The notes: generated by a model not told the origin, from the sequence alone. Positions 42,156-52,230 are shown, counted from the stretch's first letter. The stretch is DNA of 64,000 nt from Hyphococcus sp. (GCA_028289605.1 JANQON010000003.1:124001-188000), one strand, 5' to 3'. Program-made: numbers and translations.

Positions 42156-43679
42156 CTAGTTTAACCCCCGCTGCGCCAGTTCCGCGAACTCGCACAACAG
42201 CGGGCGCGTGTCGCGCGGATCGATCATGTCTTCCACCAGAAACTGCTCCGCGGTGCGAAAGGGCGAGGTGACCTTGGCGAGGCGCGCCTTGATTTCCTTA
42301 AGCGCCGCCGCCGGGTCGGCGGCGTTTTCCAGCTCCGATTTGTAGGCGACCTCGACGCCCCCTTCCATCGGCAGGGAGCCCCAGTCGCCGGAGGGCCAGG
42401 CGAAACGATACTGAAACCGCGTATGGTCTGACATTGCCGCGCCCGCAACGCCGTAAGCCTTCCGTATAATGACTGTCGCCCAGGGCACGCTCGCCTCGTA
42501 AACGGCGTTCATGGCCTCGACGCCGCGGCGGATGGTGGCGGCGCGTTCGGCGTCAAGCCCGATCATGAACCCAGGATTGTCGACAAAGTGCACAACGGGC
42601 AGGCGGAACTGTTCGGCGAGCGCGACGAATCGTTTGGCTTTCTCCGCCGTGTCCGCCGTCCAGGAGCCGCCGAGAAACGTCGGGTCGCTCGCCAGCACCG
42701 CGACCGGCCAGCCGTCGAGCCGCGCGAAGGCGGTGATCACGGCCCGGCCCCAGCGCCGGCCCATCTCGAAGACGGAGCCCTTGTCGGCGACCATCTCCAG
42801 GATCTTGCGCATGGAGTAAGCCTCGCGCGGATTGTCCGGCACGGCGGCGAGGAGGCCTGACTCCCGACGGCCCGGACGGTCCTGGGGCGACATCCGTTCC
42901 GCCGGCGCGCCGACAAAGGGCGGCAGATAAGACAGAAACGCGCGGGCCATGGCGAAGGCTGCGTCTTCGCTTTCCGCTTCGTCGTCGACGACGCCGTTGG
43001 CGGCGTGAATGTCGGCGCCGCCCAATTGCTCCTTATCGAGATGTTCTCCGGTCCCGAGACCGGAAACGACCGCCGGGCCAGCCGTAAAGATCTGCGCGAG
43101 CCCGCGCACCATGACCGAATAGTGGCTGGCGGCCATGCGCGCTGCGCCTAGCCCCGCCGTCGGACCAAGAGCGAGCGCGACGACGGGAACGGATTTGAGG
43201 TTCTGTACGACGTGCTCCCATCCGGGCACGAACGGGACATAGGTAAAGCCCATGTCTTCCAGCATCTTCACCGATCCGCCGCCGCCGGTGCCGTCGATCA
43301 TGCGGATGATCGGCAGCTTTAGTTCATGGGCCATTTGCTCGGCCTGTGCGAATTTACGATGGATCGCCGCGTCCGCCGCGCCGCCGCGCACGGTGAAATC
43401 GTCGGCGCTGGCGACCACAGGCGCTCCATTGATCCGCCCACGGCCGAATATGAAATTCGACGGCGAGAAGTCTTCTAATTCGCCGGCGTCGTCATAGCGC
43501 GCCTTGCCGGCGATCTTGCCGATCTCGCGAAAGGAGTTCTTGTCGAGCAACCGGCGCAGGCGCTCGCGGGCGTCGAGCTTGCCCCGCCCATGCTGGCGCG
43601 CGACCTTGTCCGTTCCGCCCATCTTTTCAGCGAGCGCGGCGCGGCGTTTGAGTTCGTCGAGATGTTTGTCCCAGGGCAT
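42156..43679 (-). CDS. Acyl-CoA carboxylase carboxyltransferase (beta) subunit
   Basis: A 507-residue carboxyltransferase of the crotonase-like acyl-CoA carboxylase family. It accepts CO2 from a biotin carrier and moves it to an acyl-CoA. The two halves of the family are present, with acyl-CoA site blocks such as G-T-G-G-G-G-S-V and G-L-G-A-A-R-M in the first half and F-V-D-N-P-G-F-M-I-G in the second. The biotin carboxylase/carrier subunit is not in this window, so the substrate (propionyl-, methylcrotonyl- or another CoA) cannot be fixed. It has no co-transcribed partner. Confidence 0.85.
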   Translation of the reverse strand: MPWDKHLDELKRRAALAEKMGGTDKVARQHGRGKLDARERLRRLLDKNSFREIGKIAGKARYDDAGELEDFSPSNFIFGRGRINGAPVVASADDFTVRGGAADAAIHRKFAQAEQMAHELKLPIIRMIDGTGGGGSVKMLEDMGFTYVPFVPGWEHVVQNLKSVPVVALALGPTAGLGAARMAASHYSVMVRGLAQIFTAGPAVVSGLGTGEHLDKEQLGGADIHAANGVVDDEAESEDAAFAMARAFLSYLPPFVGAPAERMSPQDRPGRRESGLLAAVPDNPREAYSMRKILEMVADKGSVFEMGRRWGRAVITAFARLDGWPVAVLASDPTFLGGSWTADTAEKAKRFVALAEQFRLPVVHFVDNPGFMIGLDAERAATIRRGVEAMNAVYEASVPWATVIIRKAYGVAGAAMSDHTRFQYRFAWPSGDWGSLPMEGGVEVAYKSELENAADPAAALKEIKARLAKVTSPFRTAEQFLVEDMIDPRDTRPLLCEFAELAQRGLN

Positions 43680-43728
43680 GGGGGGAACTTAGTTGGAAGG
43701 GCGCGCGGGTAAAGCCCAATCCGCAGCC

Positions 43729-43853
43729 CGTCATCCCGTGCGCGGCGCAGCGATTTATCGTTGCGCGGCAGACACGGGATCGCTCTCGTTTGCCGTCAAA
43801 GGTCCCGTGTCTGCAAAGCAGCGCTGGCTCGCCGCATTGCGCACGGGATGACG
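43729..43853. repeat. Inverted-repeat element with CGTCATCCCGTGCGC ends
   Basis: The ends CGTCATCCCGTGCGC (43729-43743) and GCGCACGGGATGACG (43839-43853) are perfect 15-bp inverted copies. Inside lies a second perfect pair, GCAGACACGGGA (43768-43779) and TCCCGTGTCTGC (43803-43814), giving a nested cruciform. It fills most of the 182-base gap between the carboxyltransferase and ccrM genes and is a third repeat family, separate from the CCGCTCAT and CATCCTGAGGAG types. Confidence 0.78.
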
Positions 43854-43861
43854 CGCAATCT

Positions 43862-45094
<1,233 letters not shown>

Positions 45095-45266
45095 TAAAGT
45101 TTAACCGGCTCTGGGAAACCGCTTGCGAACGCCTTCACACAACATATTGCGCATTGGCAGTCGCGCCTCAGACGATGTTGCGATGATGATCCGCACTCAT
45201 TCGTGAATTGCGCTCTCCGCTCACGCGCTAATATCCGATAGCGAAAAGCAGCGACGAGGAGAGACA

Positions 45267-45890
45267 ATGATGCGGCATTTCGGAGACATCATGTTCACCG
45301 ACGGCGTAAAAGCGGAACAGTCGGCGCGCGGCTCGCGCGATGCTTACGCGAAAATGACCGCTCAGTCGACGCCGGAAGGTCTAACGGAAAGAGAACGGGA
45401 CTTCATCACCGCGCGCGACAGTTTCTACATCGCCAGCGTCAATGAGGAAGGCTGGCCCTATGTGCAGCATCGCGGCGGGCCGAAAGGGTTTCTCACCGTC
45501 CTCGACGAGACCACCATCGGCATGGCCGACTATCGGGGCAACAAGCAGTATGTGTCGACGGGCAACTTTAAGAATGACGATCGCGCGTCGCTGTTCCTGA
45601 TGGACTATCCGAACCGGGCGCGGCTGAAAATTCTCGCCCGGGCCGCTGTTGTCGACGCCGACGCCGACCCGGATCTCGCTGCGCGGCTTGCGGTCGACGG
45701 CGGCGGGCGGATCGAGCGGTTGTTCACCTTCGCCGTCGAAGCCTTCGACTGGAACTGTCCGCAATTCATCACGCCCCGTTTCACGGAAGAAGAAATCGCC
45801 GCGGTGATGGAGCCGAAGGTCCGAGAGATGGAACGCCTGGCGGCGGAAAACGAGACTCTGAAAGCGCGCCTCGCCGCCCAGGGCGCCTAA
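45267..45890 (+). CDS. Pyridoxamine-5'-phosphate-oxidase-family protein
   Basis: A 207-residue split-barrel flavin-fold protein of the PNPOx-like family. It shows F-Y-I-A-S-V-N-E-E-G-W-P-Y-V-Q-H-R-G-G-P-K-G and D-Y-R-G-N-K-Q-Y-V-S-T-G-N, the usual FMN-binding regions. The end is a charged helix (E-R-L-A-A-E-N-E-T-L-K-A-R-L). Such proteins bind FMN, F420 or haem and reduce varied substrates. ATG at 45267 is preceded by GAGGAGAG. It is convergent with rnhB, with two bases between the stops. Confidence 0.82.
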   Translation: MMRHFGDIMFTDGVKAEQSARGSRDAYAKMTAQSTPEGLTERERDFITARDSFYIASVNEEGWPYVQHRGGPKGFLTVLDETTIGMADYRGNKQYVSTGNFKNDDRASLFLMDYPNRARLKILARAAVVDADADPDLAARLAVDGGGRIERLFTFAVEAFDWNCPQFITPRFTEEEIAAVMEPKVREMERLAAENETLKARLAAQGA

Positions 45891-45892
45891 GG

Positions 45893-46513
45893 TCAGGCGG
45901 CCGACGCCTTGTCGGGTTTGAGCGCTGCAGCCACCGGCGCAAAGCTCGTACGGTGATGCGGCGTCGGGCCATGGGTCGCGAGGGCGGCCATATGCGCCGC
46001 CGACCCGTAGCCTTTGTTGCTGGCCCAACCATATTGCGGAAACGCCTTGTCGAGATCGCGCATGACCGCGTCACGCGTCGTCTTGGCGATGATGGACGCA
46101 GCGGCGATGGACAGCGATTTCGCGTCGCCCTTCACCACAGTCTCCGCGCGGCAGTCGAGTTTGGGTTTCTGATTGCCGTCAATAATGCACGCATCCGGCG
46201 CGGCGGGCAGCGCCGCAACCGCGCGGCTCATGGCGAGCAGCGTCGCCTGCAAAATGTTGATGCGGTCGATCTCCTCAACCGTCGCGATCCCGACGCCGAC
46301 CATAGCGGCCGCCCTGATTTCGGGCGCCAGGGCGTCGCGCCGTTTCTCTGTCAGGGTTTTGGAATCAGCGAGTCCTTCCGGGACATTCGCCGGATCAAGG
46401 ATGACGGCGGCCGCGACCACCGGACCGGCGAGAGGCCCGCGCCCGGCTTCGTCGACGCCGGCGATGCGGCCTGGGATGGCGTTTTCGATGTGGAGGGTTG
46501 GTGGTGTTTTCAT
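45893..46513 (-). CDS. rnhB: Ribonuclease HII
   Basis: A 206-residue RNase that removes ribonucleotides and RNA primers from DNA hybrids. The catalytic centre has Asp21-Glu22 in [14 protein letters not shown], the D-G-N of I-I-D-G-N-Q-K and the [17 protein letters not shown] block. ATG at 46513 is preferred; a start at 46564 would add residues not matching the family. It is separated from ccrM by the PNPOx-family gene, whereas the two are often adjacent in alphaproteobacteria. Confidence 0.93.
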   Translation of the reverse strand: MKTPPTLHIENAIPGRIAGVDEAGRGPLAGPVVAAAVILDPANVPEGLADSKTLTEKRRDALAPEIRAAAMVGVGIATVEEIDRINILQATLLAMSRAVAALPAAPDACIIDGNQKPKLDCRAETVVKGDAKSLSIAAASIIAKTTRDAVMRDLDKAFPQYGWASNKGYGSAAHMAALATHGPTPHHRTSFAPVAAALKPDKASAA

Positions 46514-46566
46514 GCTGTCTTCATTAAACGAGTCGTGAAAAGAAAAAATCGCGTTCCCATTCATCT

Positions 46567-46651
46567 CCGCTCATCCCGGCGAAAGCCGGGATCTCGGTCG
46601 GCATGCTCCGAGCTAGCCGTAGGAGGTCCCGGCTTTCGCCGGGATGAGCGA
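46567..46651. repeat. MITE-like element, short intact copy
   Basis: The left end CCGCTCATCCCGGCG (46567-46581) continues into a GAAA-tetraloop hairpin (CCCGGC-GAAA-GCCGGG). The right end CCCGGCTTTCGCCGGG plus ATGAGCG closes at 46650. At 85 bp this is the shortest copy and shows that the two hairpin ends alone may be the functional unit. Confidence 0.8.
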
Positions 46652-46674
46652 GGGATTTTGGTCGTGCGCATATC

Positions 46675-46775
46675 CCGCTCTTCCCGGCCCGACCGCCGAG
46701 CGGTCAAATTGTCGTCAGCGCGCCTTTGCGCGCGGGGTCAGACGGGGCCCCAACCCCGTCTGACGGGATGAGCGG
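46675..46775. repeat. MITE-like element carrying a perfect 11-bp hairpin
   Basis: The ends CCGCTCTTCCC (46675-46685) and GGGATGAGCGG (46765-46775) are inverted with one mismatch. Inside, GTCAGACGGGG (46737-46747) and CCCCGTCTGAC (46754-46764) form a perfect 11-bp stem with a six-base loop. It lies directly next to the element at 46567 in the same gap, a tandem of two insertions. Confidence 0.75.
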
Positions 46776-46797
46776 TTGTTTGATGTCGAACAAAACC

Positions 46798-47961
46798 TCA
46801 CTCAAACAGCTCCATCTGGCCTGAAACCGTCTGCGGCACGCGGAACTGAGATAGATCGAGGCTCGGGCGGTCGGCGTCGAAACCGAGCCGGGCTCTCGCC
46901 GCCGCGAAGCGCTGGCCGATGAGGAGCGCGTAGGCCGACTTCACCTCGCCGCCGCGAGACCAGTGCGGATCATAGTCGCGCCCGCCATTCATATCGCGAA
47001 TATGGCGCATAATCCGCTTGGCCCGGTTGGGCGCATAGGTTTCAAGCCATTCCTGGAACAGGGGCGAGACTTCCAGCGGCAGGCGCAATATGGTGTATGC
47101 GGAGAAAGTCGCGCCGGCGTCGGCGGCGTCTTCCAGAATCGCTTCCATCTCGTCGTCGTTAAGGCCGGGGATCATCGGGCCGGTCATGACGCCGACATCG
47201 ACGCCGGCGCCCGCCAGTTTTTTGATCGCGTCGAAGCGTTTTGCCGGCGCCGAGGCCCGCGGCTCCATCGACCTGGCGAGCGCGCCGTCCCGGGTCGTAA
47301 TCGAGATCATGGCGCGGGTGAGGTTCTGTTCCGCCATGGGCGCTAAGATGTCGAGATCACGGGTGACGAGATGGGCCTTGGTCAGGATGGTCACCGGATG
47401 GCGAAAGCGCGCAAAGGTCTCCAAGATCCCGCGCATGATCCGGAACTTGCGCTCGACCGGCTGATAAGGGTCGGTGTTCGTGCCCATGGCGACAACCCGC
47501 GGGCGGTAATTCTTATCCGACAGCTCTTTTTCCAGAAGATGCTGGGCCGACGGTTTGGCGAACAGTTTCGATTCAAAATCAAGCCCGGGCGATAAGCCCA
47601 TATAGGCGTGGGTCGGCCGCGCGAAACAATAGATGCATCCATGCTCGCAGCCCCGATAGGGATTGATCGATCGGTCAAATCCCACATAGGGCGACTTGTT
47701 ATAGGTGATGATCTTTTTCGGGTGCTCGATCGTGACATCGGTTTTAAGCGGCGGCGGACCGTTCCGGTCTTCGTTTTCGGCGCCGTTGAACGCGCCGGCG
47801 TCAACCGTTGACCCGGACCAGCCGTCGTCTATGGGCTCGCGTTGCTCTTTTTCGTAGCGGCCCGAAGCGTTGGAGCCCGCGCCGCGCCCCTTTCCCGGTT
47901 GAGGCGGTCTGCAGCCTCCCGGGCGCGGAGGCTGATGGGAAAGACGTGCGACGCGGGCCAT
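46798..47961 (-). CDS. PA0069-family radical SAM protein
   Basis: A 387-residue radical SAM enzyme. The cluster motif is C-x3-C-x2-C, Cys105, Cys109 and Cys112 in Y-R-G-C-E-H-G-C-I-Y-C. It follows a long N-terminal arm (1-90) typical of the PA0069 group, related to spore photoproduct lyase. N-T-D-P-Y-Q-P-V-E and T-K-A-H-L-V-T-R-D also match the group. The reaction is unknown. It is divergent from the glycosyltransferase pair and on the same strand as rnhB. Confidence 0.87.
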   Translation of the reverse strand: MARVARLSHQPPRPGGCRPPQPGKGRGAGSNASGRYEKEQREPIDDGWSGSTVDAGAFNGAENEDRNGPPPLKTDVTIEHPKKIITYNKSPYVGFDRSINPYRGCEHGCIYCFARPTHAYMGLSPGLDFESKLFAKPSAQHLLEKELSDKNYRPRVVAMGTNTDPYQPVERKFRIMRGILETFARFRHPVTILTKAHLVTRDLDILAPMAEQNLTRAMISITTRDGALARSMEPRASAPAKRFDAIKKLAGAGVDVGVMTGPMIPGLNDDEMEAILEDAADAGATFSAYTILRLPLEVSPLFQEWLETYAPNRAKRIMRHIRDMNGGRDYDPHWSRGGEVKSAYALLIGQRFAAARARLGFDADRPSLDLSQFRVPQTVSGQMELFE

Positions 47962-48063
47962 GAATGAAGACTATCGGGCCATGAGAACAAATCAAGAACA
48001 AATTTTCCAAAAATGCAGACTCCCTGCATTCATGAATTGATTGAAAGCGCGGGGCCCGATCAA

Positions 48064-48783
48064 ATGACGCCAATGGACCAAGGACCAACCGCCTGGATTT
48101 CCGTCGTGATTCCGGCCCTCAACGCCGAGGCGCGCATTGGGGCCTGTCTCGACGCCCTGGTCGCGCCGACCGTAGCAGGCGCCGTCAAAGAGGTGATTGT
48201 CGTCGACGGGGGATCGACGGATCGCACGCGGGACATCGCCGATGCATTCGGCGCGCGGGTAATGTCGGCGCCGCCGGGACGCGGCGGTCAACTCCGCGCC
48301 GGCGCCGCGGCGGCGAAAGGCGCGTGGCTCCTTTTTCTTCACGCGGACACAGTGCTCGACGTGGGTTGGGCGGACGAGGCGCGCGCCTTCGCCGAAGAGG
48401 ACAATCACAAGGCCGGCGCCTTTCGCCTTGCATTTGACGCTGAGGGGTGGGCCCCGTCATGTGTCGCGGCCGCCGCCAATTGGCGCGCGCGATTTTTCAA
48501 CTTGCCCTATGGGGATCAGGGATTGCTGTTGTCGCGGAAGACCTATGATGCGGCGGGCGGTTACCAGGACATGCCGCTTTTCGAAGACGTCGACATCATC
48601 AAGCGCTTGCAGCAACGTTACGGCGCGCGCAGCGTGACGCTCCTGCGCCGCCGCGCAATAACATCGCCTGAACGCTACGAGCGCGACGGGTATGCGCGCC
48701 GGGTCTTGGGGAATTTCGTCCTGATGATCCGATTTCTATTCGGCGCCAGTCCGGAAAAACTGGCGGCGGCCTACGGCGAATGA
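48064..48783 (+). CDS. Family-2 glycosyltransferase, TIGR04283 type
   Basis: A 239-residue GT-A glycosyltransferase. It opens with I-S-V-V-I-P-A-L-N-A-E, has V-D-G-G-S-T-D-R-T and the L-F-L-H-A-D-T box that stands in for D-x-D. It then has Y-G-D-Q-G-L-L-L-S-R and E-D-V-D-I-I-K-R, all hallmarks of the TIGR04283 group, which is named for arsenosugar-related glycosyl transfer. ATG at 48064 is followed by M-D-Q-G-P as an alternative. Its stop overlaps the next gene's start (ATGA at 48780). Confidence 0.87.
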   Translation: MTPMDQGPTAWISVVIPALNAEARIGACLDALVAPTVAGAVKEVIVVDGGSTDRTRDIADAFGARVMSAPPGRGGQLRAGAAAAKGAWLLFLHADTVLDVGWADEARAFAEEDNHKAGAFRLAFDAEGWAPSCVAAAANWRARFFNLPYGDQGLLLSRKTYDAAGGYQDMPLFEDVDIIKRLQQRYGARSVTLLRRRAITSPERYERDGYARRVLGNFVLMIRFLFGASPEKLAAAYGE

Positions 48784-49385
48784 TGCGCGGAACGGTTGTC
48801 ATTTTCGCCAAGGCGCCGCGGGCGGGCGCGGTCAAAACCCGGCTCGGCGCCCATATCGGCATGGGCCGGGCCGCGGCGTTGTTCCGTATCATGACGGAAA
48901 GAACAATTGCAGAAGCGTCGCGCGGGGCCTGGCGGACCGTCATCGCCGTCGATCCCGCGTCCGCGCTTTCCGGATGGGAGCATCTCTTTCCGCCTCATAT
49001 TGAGCGGGTCTTGCAAGGGCGCGGCGATCTCGGCCAGCGTATGACGCGGGCCCTGGAAAATATTCTGGAAGGCCCGGTCATTATCATAGGCGCCGACGCG
49101 CCGGGACTGCGCGCGGGGCATTTGCGTCGCGGGTTTGCAACATTGCAGGGCGCCGACGCGGTATTCGGACCGGCGGCAGACGGCGGTTACTGGTTGATCG
49201 GTCTGGCGCGGCGCCGGGCTGCGCCCTGTCTCTTTCGTAATGTGCGGTGGTCGAGCGAACATGCGCTCGCTGATACAATCGCGAGCCTGCCGTTGGCGCA
49301 CAAGATTGCAATGCTCGATACGCTCGCCGACATTGATGAGCCGGGCGACCTTGAATATTTCGGCAACCGCGCGACCGCGCGTTGA
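48780..49385 (+). CDS. TIGR04282/DUF2064 nucleotide-sugar transferase-like protein
   Basis: A 201-residue GT-A-like protein of the DUF2064 family. It has F-A-K-A-P-R-A-G-A-V-K-T-R-L-G (nucleotide-binding opening), G-A-D-A-P-G-L-R-A-G-H-L and F-G-P-A-A-D-G-G-Y-W-L-I-G-L. It is almost always paired with a TIGR04283 protein, as here with a four-base overlap, so the two act together. Despite the arsenosugar name, no arsenic gene is nearby, so the actual product is uncertain. Confidence 0.87.
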   Translation: MMRGTVVIFAKAPRAGAVKTRLGAHIGMGRAAALFRIMTERTIAEASRGAWRTVIAVDPASALSGWEHLFPPHIERVLQGRGDLGQRMTRALENILEGPVIIIGADAPGLRAGHLRRGFATLQGADAVFGPAADGGYWLIGLARRRAAPCLFRNVRWSSEHALADTIASLPLAHKIAMLDTLADIDEPGDLEYFGNRATAR

Positions 49386-49397
49386 GGAGGACGACAC

Positions 49398-50552
49398 ATG
49401 TTCAGATGGATTCTCGGCGCCGCCGCCGCGCTGGTCGTCATCGCGGCGGTGGTCGTTTTCGGGGTTTTGCCGGTCATGGTTGACGCCGATCTCAACCGCG
49501 TGCTCGAGCATGAGCCTTACGAAATCAGCGATGCGGCGCAGGCCCTTCACGACGAAATCCCCGTCGCCGATCTTCACGCCGATACGCTCTTGTGGATGCG
49601 CGATCCCGTCAAACGCCAGTCCCGCGGCCAGACCGACCTGCCGAGGTTGATTGAAGGCGGCGTGCGCCTTCAGGTCTTTACCGCGGTGACCAAAAGTCCG
49701 AGCGGTCTCAACTACGAAACCAACGACCCTGGCTCGGACGACATCACCAGCCTCGCCATTGTCCAGCGCTGGCCGCCGGCGACATGGGGCTCGCTTTACG
49801 AGCGCGCCATGTATCAAGCGGAACGACTCGCCGATATTGATTCGCGCTATGGCGATGGATTTCGGATGATCAGGACCCGAGACGATCTCATGCGCACGCT
49901 TGAAGACGACGCCCTCGCCGGCGTTTTCGGGATCGAAGGCGGACATCCGCTCGAAGGCGAGATCGACAATCTTGACGGGCTTTACGACGCTGGACTGCGC
50001 GTGATCGGCCTGCAGCATTTTTTCGACAACGCGCTCGGGGGATCATTGCACGGATTAAGCGGCGCCGGCCTTTCTGAATTCGGCCGCGCGGTGGTGGTCC
50101 GAGCGAACGAACAAGAAATGATCATCGACGTCGCGCACTCATCGGAAGCAACTGTGCGCGATGTTCTGGCGCTTTCAATCCGTCCCGTAATTCTGTCGCA
50201 TACGGGGCTGAAAGGCCATTGCGACAGTCCGCGCAATGTCAGCGATGCGCTAATGAAAGAAATCGCAGAAGCCGGCGGGCTCATCGGCGTCGGTTTCTGG
50301 GACGGCGCGGTTTGCACGCCGAATGTTGAAACCATCGCCGACGCGATCATCTATGCGGTTGATCTTCTGGGAACGGAGCATGTAGCGCTCGGTTCCGATT
50401 TTGACGGCTCGGTGACAACCCCGCTTGACGCCTCGCAGCTCGCCGCCCTCACGCAGGCGCTGATGGATGCGGGGCTTGAAGACGACGCTATTCGCGCCGT
50501 CATGGGCGAAAACGCCGTGCGCTTTTTTCTGGAGAATTTGCCGGCGGAGTAA
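49398..50552 (+). CDS. Membrane dipeptidase (peptidase M19 family)
   Basis: A 384-residue zinc dipeptidase of the renal-dipeptidase family. An N-terminal membrane anchor (about 5-25) is followed by the metal motif V-A-D-L-H-A-D-T, then G-I-E-G-G-H-P, I-D-V-A-H-S-S-E-A-T and L-S-H-T-G, and late G-S-D-F-D-G-S, which supply the zinc ligands. The protein is probably periplasmic and tethered. ATG at 49398 follows GAGGAGGAC. It starts 12 bases after the TIGR04282 gene, so the three may be one transcript. Confidence 0.9.
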   Translation: MFRWILGAAAALVVIAAVVVFGVLPVMVDADLNRVLEHEPYEISDAAQALHDEIPVADLHADTLLWMRDPVKRQSRGQTDLPRLIEGGVRLQVFTAVTKSPSGLNYETNDPGSDDITSLAIVQRWPPATWGSLYERAMYQAERLADIDSRYGDGFRMIRTRDDLMRTLEDDALAGVFGIEGGHPLEGEIDNLDGLYDAGLRVIGLQHFFDNALGGSLHGLSGAGLSEFGRAVVVRANEQEMIIDVAHSSEATVRDVLALSIRPVILSHTGLKGHCDSPRNVSDALMKEIAEAGGLIGVGFWDGAVCTPNVETIADAIIYAVDLLGTEHVALGSDFDGSVTTPLDASQLAALTQALMDAGLEDDAIRAVMGENAVRFFLENLPAE

Positions 50553-50579
50553 ACACTCGGCCGGCGCCGTTTCTTGCGA

Positions 50580-50720
50580 TTAGAAAAAGATCGCCAGCGG
50601 GACAGCGATGACGATGGCGACGACCGCGACCATGAAAATGAAGGTCGCCGATGTATTCACCGCTTCGAATTGCGATTCATGATCGCGAAGTTGATGGTTG
50701 CTCTCCGACACATGAGCCAT
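50580..50720 (-). CDS. Small single-span membrane protein
   Basis: A 46-residue protein: hydrophilic N-terminus with several His (M-A-H-V-S-E-S-N-H-Q-L-R-D-H), then one hydrophobic helix (A-T-F-I-F-M-V-A-V-V-A-I-V-I-A) ending in L-A-I-F-F. AAGGAGAG lies ten bases before the ATG, so translation is likely. Size and topology resemble the alphaproteobacterial aa3-oxidase subunit IV (COX4_pro_2), but the conserved motif is not clear and no oxidase gene is nearby. It is convergent with the dipeptidase gene. Confidence 0.55.
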   Translation of the reverse strand: MAHVSESNHQLRDHESQFEAVNTSATFIFMVAVVAIVIAVPLAIFF

Positions 50721-50988
50721 GGGTCTCTCTCCTTTTTGGCCCTGTTGTTGATCGGCGATGCGCCGTTGTTCTGCGGGCCAAAACCGTTACTTGTCACAAA
50801 ACTGTCATGATAATGGCGCACCCCGTGCGCAAAGTCAAGAGAAAAGCGCAAAAATTGCGCAAACATTCATCTGGAGCCGCGCCGACGGCGCTCTTTGCGC
50901 CGCAACCGCCCTGGGAAAACAGCGCCTTCGCGTCGCCGCGGACGCACGGTATTTACCGCTTGCAGCTGAGCCGCAACGGACGCCCGCC

Positions 50989-51384
50989 ATGACGCGCGCA
51001 TTGCTTTTCATTCTGGCCGCCATGGCGCTCGCTCCGGCGGCCGCCGAAGACGGGGTTCCGTACAGACTCGATATTGAAATCGCGCGGCAGGGCGGAGACA
51101 TGCGTCATGTTTCCAGTTTTGAAACGTCCGTACTCATCGTTAACGGGCCATTTGTTTTGAGCCGGGAGTCGGACGGCAAGGCGCCGGTCCTGAGAGGGGC
51201 GTTTGCGATCGATCCATCGAACAACGAAATCGCCGCTGTACTCGTCGTTTGCGCGCCCGACAAAGATCCGTGCACGGCGATCGCCGAGCCTGCAATGACG
51301 TTTCGCGCCGGCGAGCCGGCGGCTATAGACATCGACAACGGCAAACAGTCGATTTCAATCTCTTTTCAGCCGCTCGAAGGCTGA
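50989..51384 (+). CDS. Exported hypothetical protein
   Basis: A 131-residue protein with a signal peptide (cut after P-A-A-A, about residue 19). The mature part is a beta-rich sequence with a Cys pair (V-C-A-P-D-K-D-P-C). No family was recognised. ATG at 50989 was chosen because it gives the signal peptide; the frame upstream is not protein-like. It lies between the small membrane gene and the SDR gene. Confidence 0.6.
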   Translation: MTRALLFILAAMALAPAAAEDGVPYRLDIEIARQGGDMRHVSSFETSVLIVNGPFVLSRESDGKAPVLRGAFAIDPSNNEIAAVLVVCAPDKDPCTAIAEPAMTFRAGEPAAIDIDNGKQSISISFQPLEG

Positions 51385-51465
51385 GGCGGCCGCAAGAACC
51401 GGGTCGTCTTTCCGGACATGACGTTTCATATGCCGATGCCGCAGCATCGGGAATTTGGAAACGTC

Positions 51466-52230
51466 ATGAAACGGCTTGAAGGAAAGGTCGCGATCATCGC
51501 CGGCGCCAGCAGCGGCATCGGCGCCGCAGCGGCGCGGCTTTTTGCACGGGAAGGCGCAAACGTCGTGCTCGGGGCCCGGCGCGCGGCGGCGCTTGGCCGT
51601 CTCGTTGACGAGATTGAAGCCGACGGCGGGCGGGCGACTGCTTTCGCTGGAGATCTAACCGACGAGACGTGCGTCCAACATCTTGTTGCGCTCGCTAGTG
51701 AAACGTTCGGCGGACTTGATGTTGCGTTCAACAATATCGGCGCGCTGGGGGCGCTGGGCGCCGCCGCGGACCTTTCTCTTGAAGCGTGGCGGGAAACCAT
51801 CGAGGTCAATCTGACATCGGCGTTCGTGCTCGCTAAGCATCAGTTGCCGCTGATGGAGCGGCGCGCCGGCGCATCGCTTATCTTCACATCGTCATTTGTC
51901 GGCTACACGCTCGGCATGCCCGGGATGGCGGCGTATGCGGCGAGCAAGGCGGGCCTGATCGGCCTCGCGAAATCGCTGGCGGCGGAATACGGACCGCGCG
52001 GCCTGCGCGTCAACGCACTCTTGCCGGGCGGAACCGACACCGACATGGCGACGCATTTCGCTGCGACGCCGGACGCGTTGGCTCATGTGCGCTCTATCCA
52101 CGCGCTGCAACGCATTGCCAATCCTGATGAGATTGCGCGCGCCGCGCTGTTTCTCGCATCGGACGATGCAAGCTTTGTGACGGGCGCAGCTTTGCTGGCT
52201 GACGGCGGCGTGTCGATTTTTCGCGGTTAA
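51466..52230 (+). CDS. Short-chain dehydrogenase/reductase
   Basis: A 254-residue classical SDR. It has the cofactor loop G-A-S-S-G-I-G (about 12-18), an N-N-I-G segment in place of N-N-A-G, the catalytic Ser in F-T-S-S-F and Tyr-Lys in Y-A-A-S-K. The end V-T-G-A-A-L-L-A-D-G-G-V-S is typical. ATG at 51466 (M-K-R-L-E-G-K-V) follows GGAA. Substrate is unknown. Its stop overlaps that of the convergent yaaA gene by four bases. Confidence 0.9.
   Translation: MKRLEGKVAIIAGASSGIGAAAARLFAREGANVVLGARRAAALGRLVDEIEADGGRATAFAGDLTDETCVQHLVALASETFGGLDVAFNNIGALGALGAAADLSLEAWRETIEVNLTSAFVLAKHQLPLMERRAGASLIFTSSFVGYTLGMPGMAAYAASKAGLIGLAKSLAAEYGPRGLRVNALLPGGTDTDMATHFAATPDALAHVRSIHALQRIANPDEIARAALFLASDDASFVTGAALLADGGVSIFRG

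Noticed and set aside
48780-49385. Arsenic-related function for the TIGR04282/TIGR04283 pair
   Set aside because: The family names mention arsenosugars, but no ars gene or arsenic methylase is in the window, so the specific role was not claimed.
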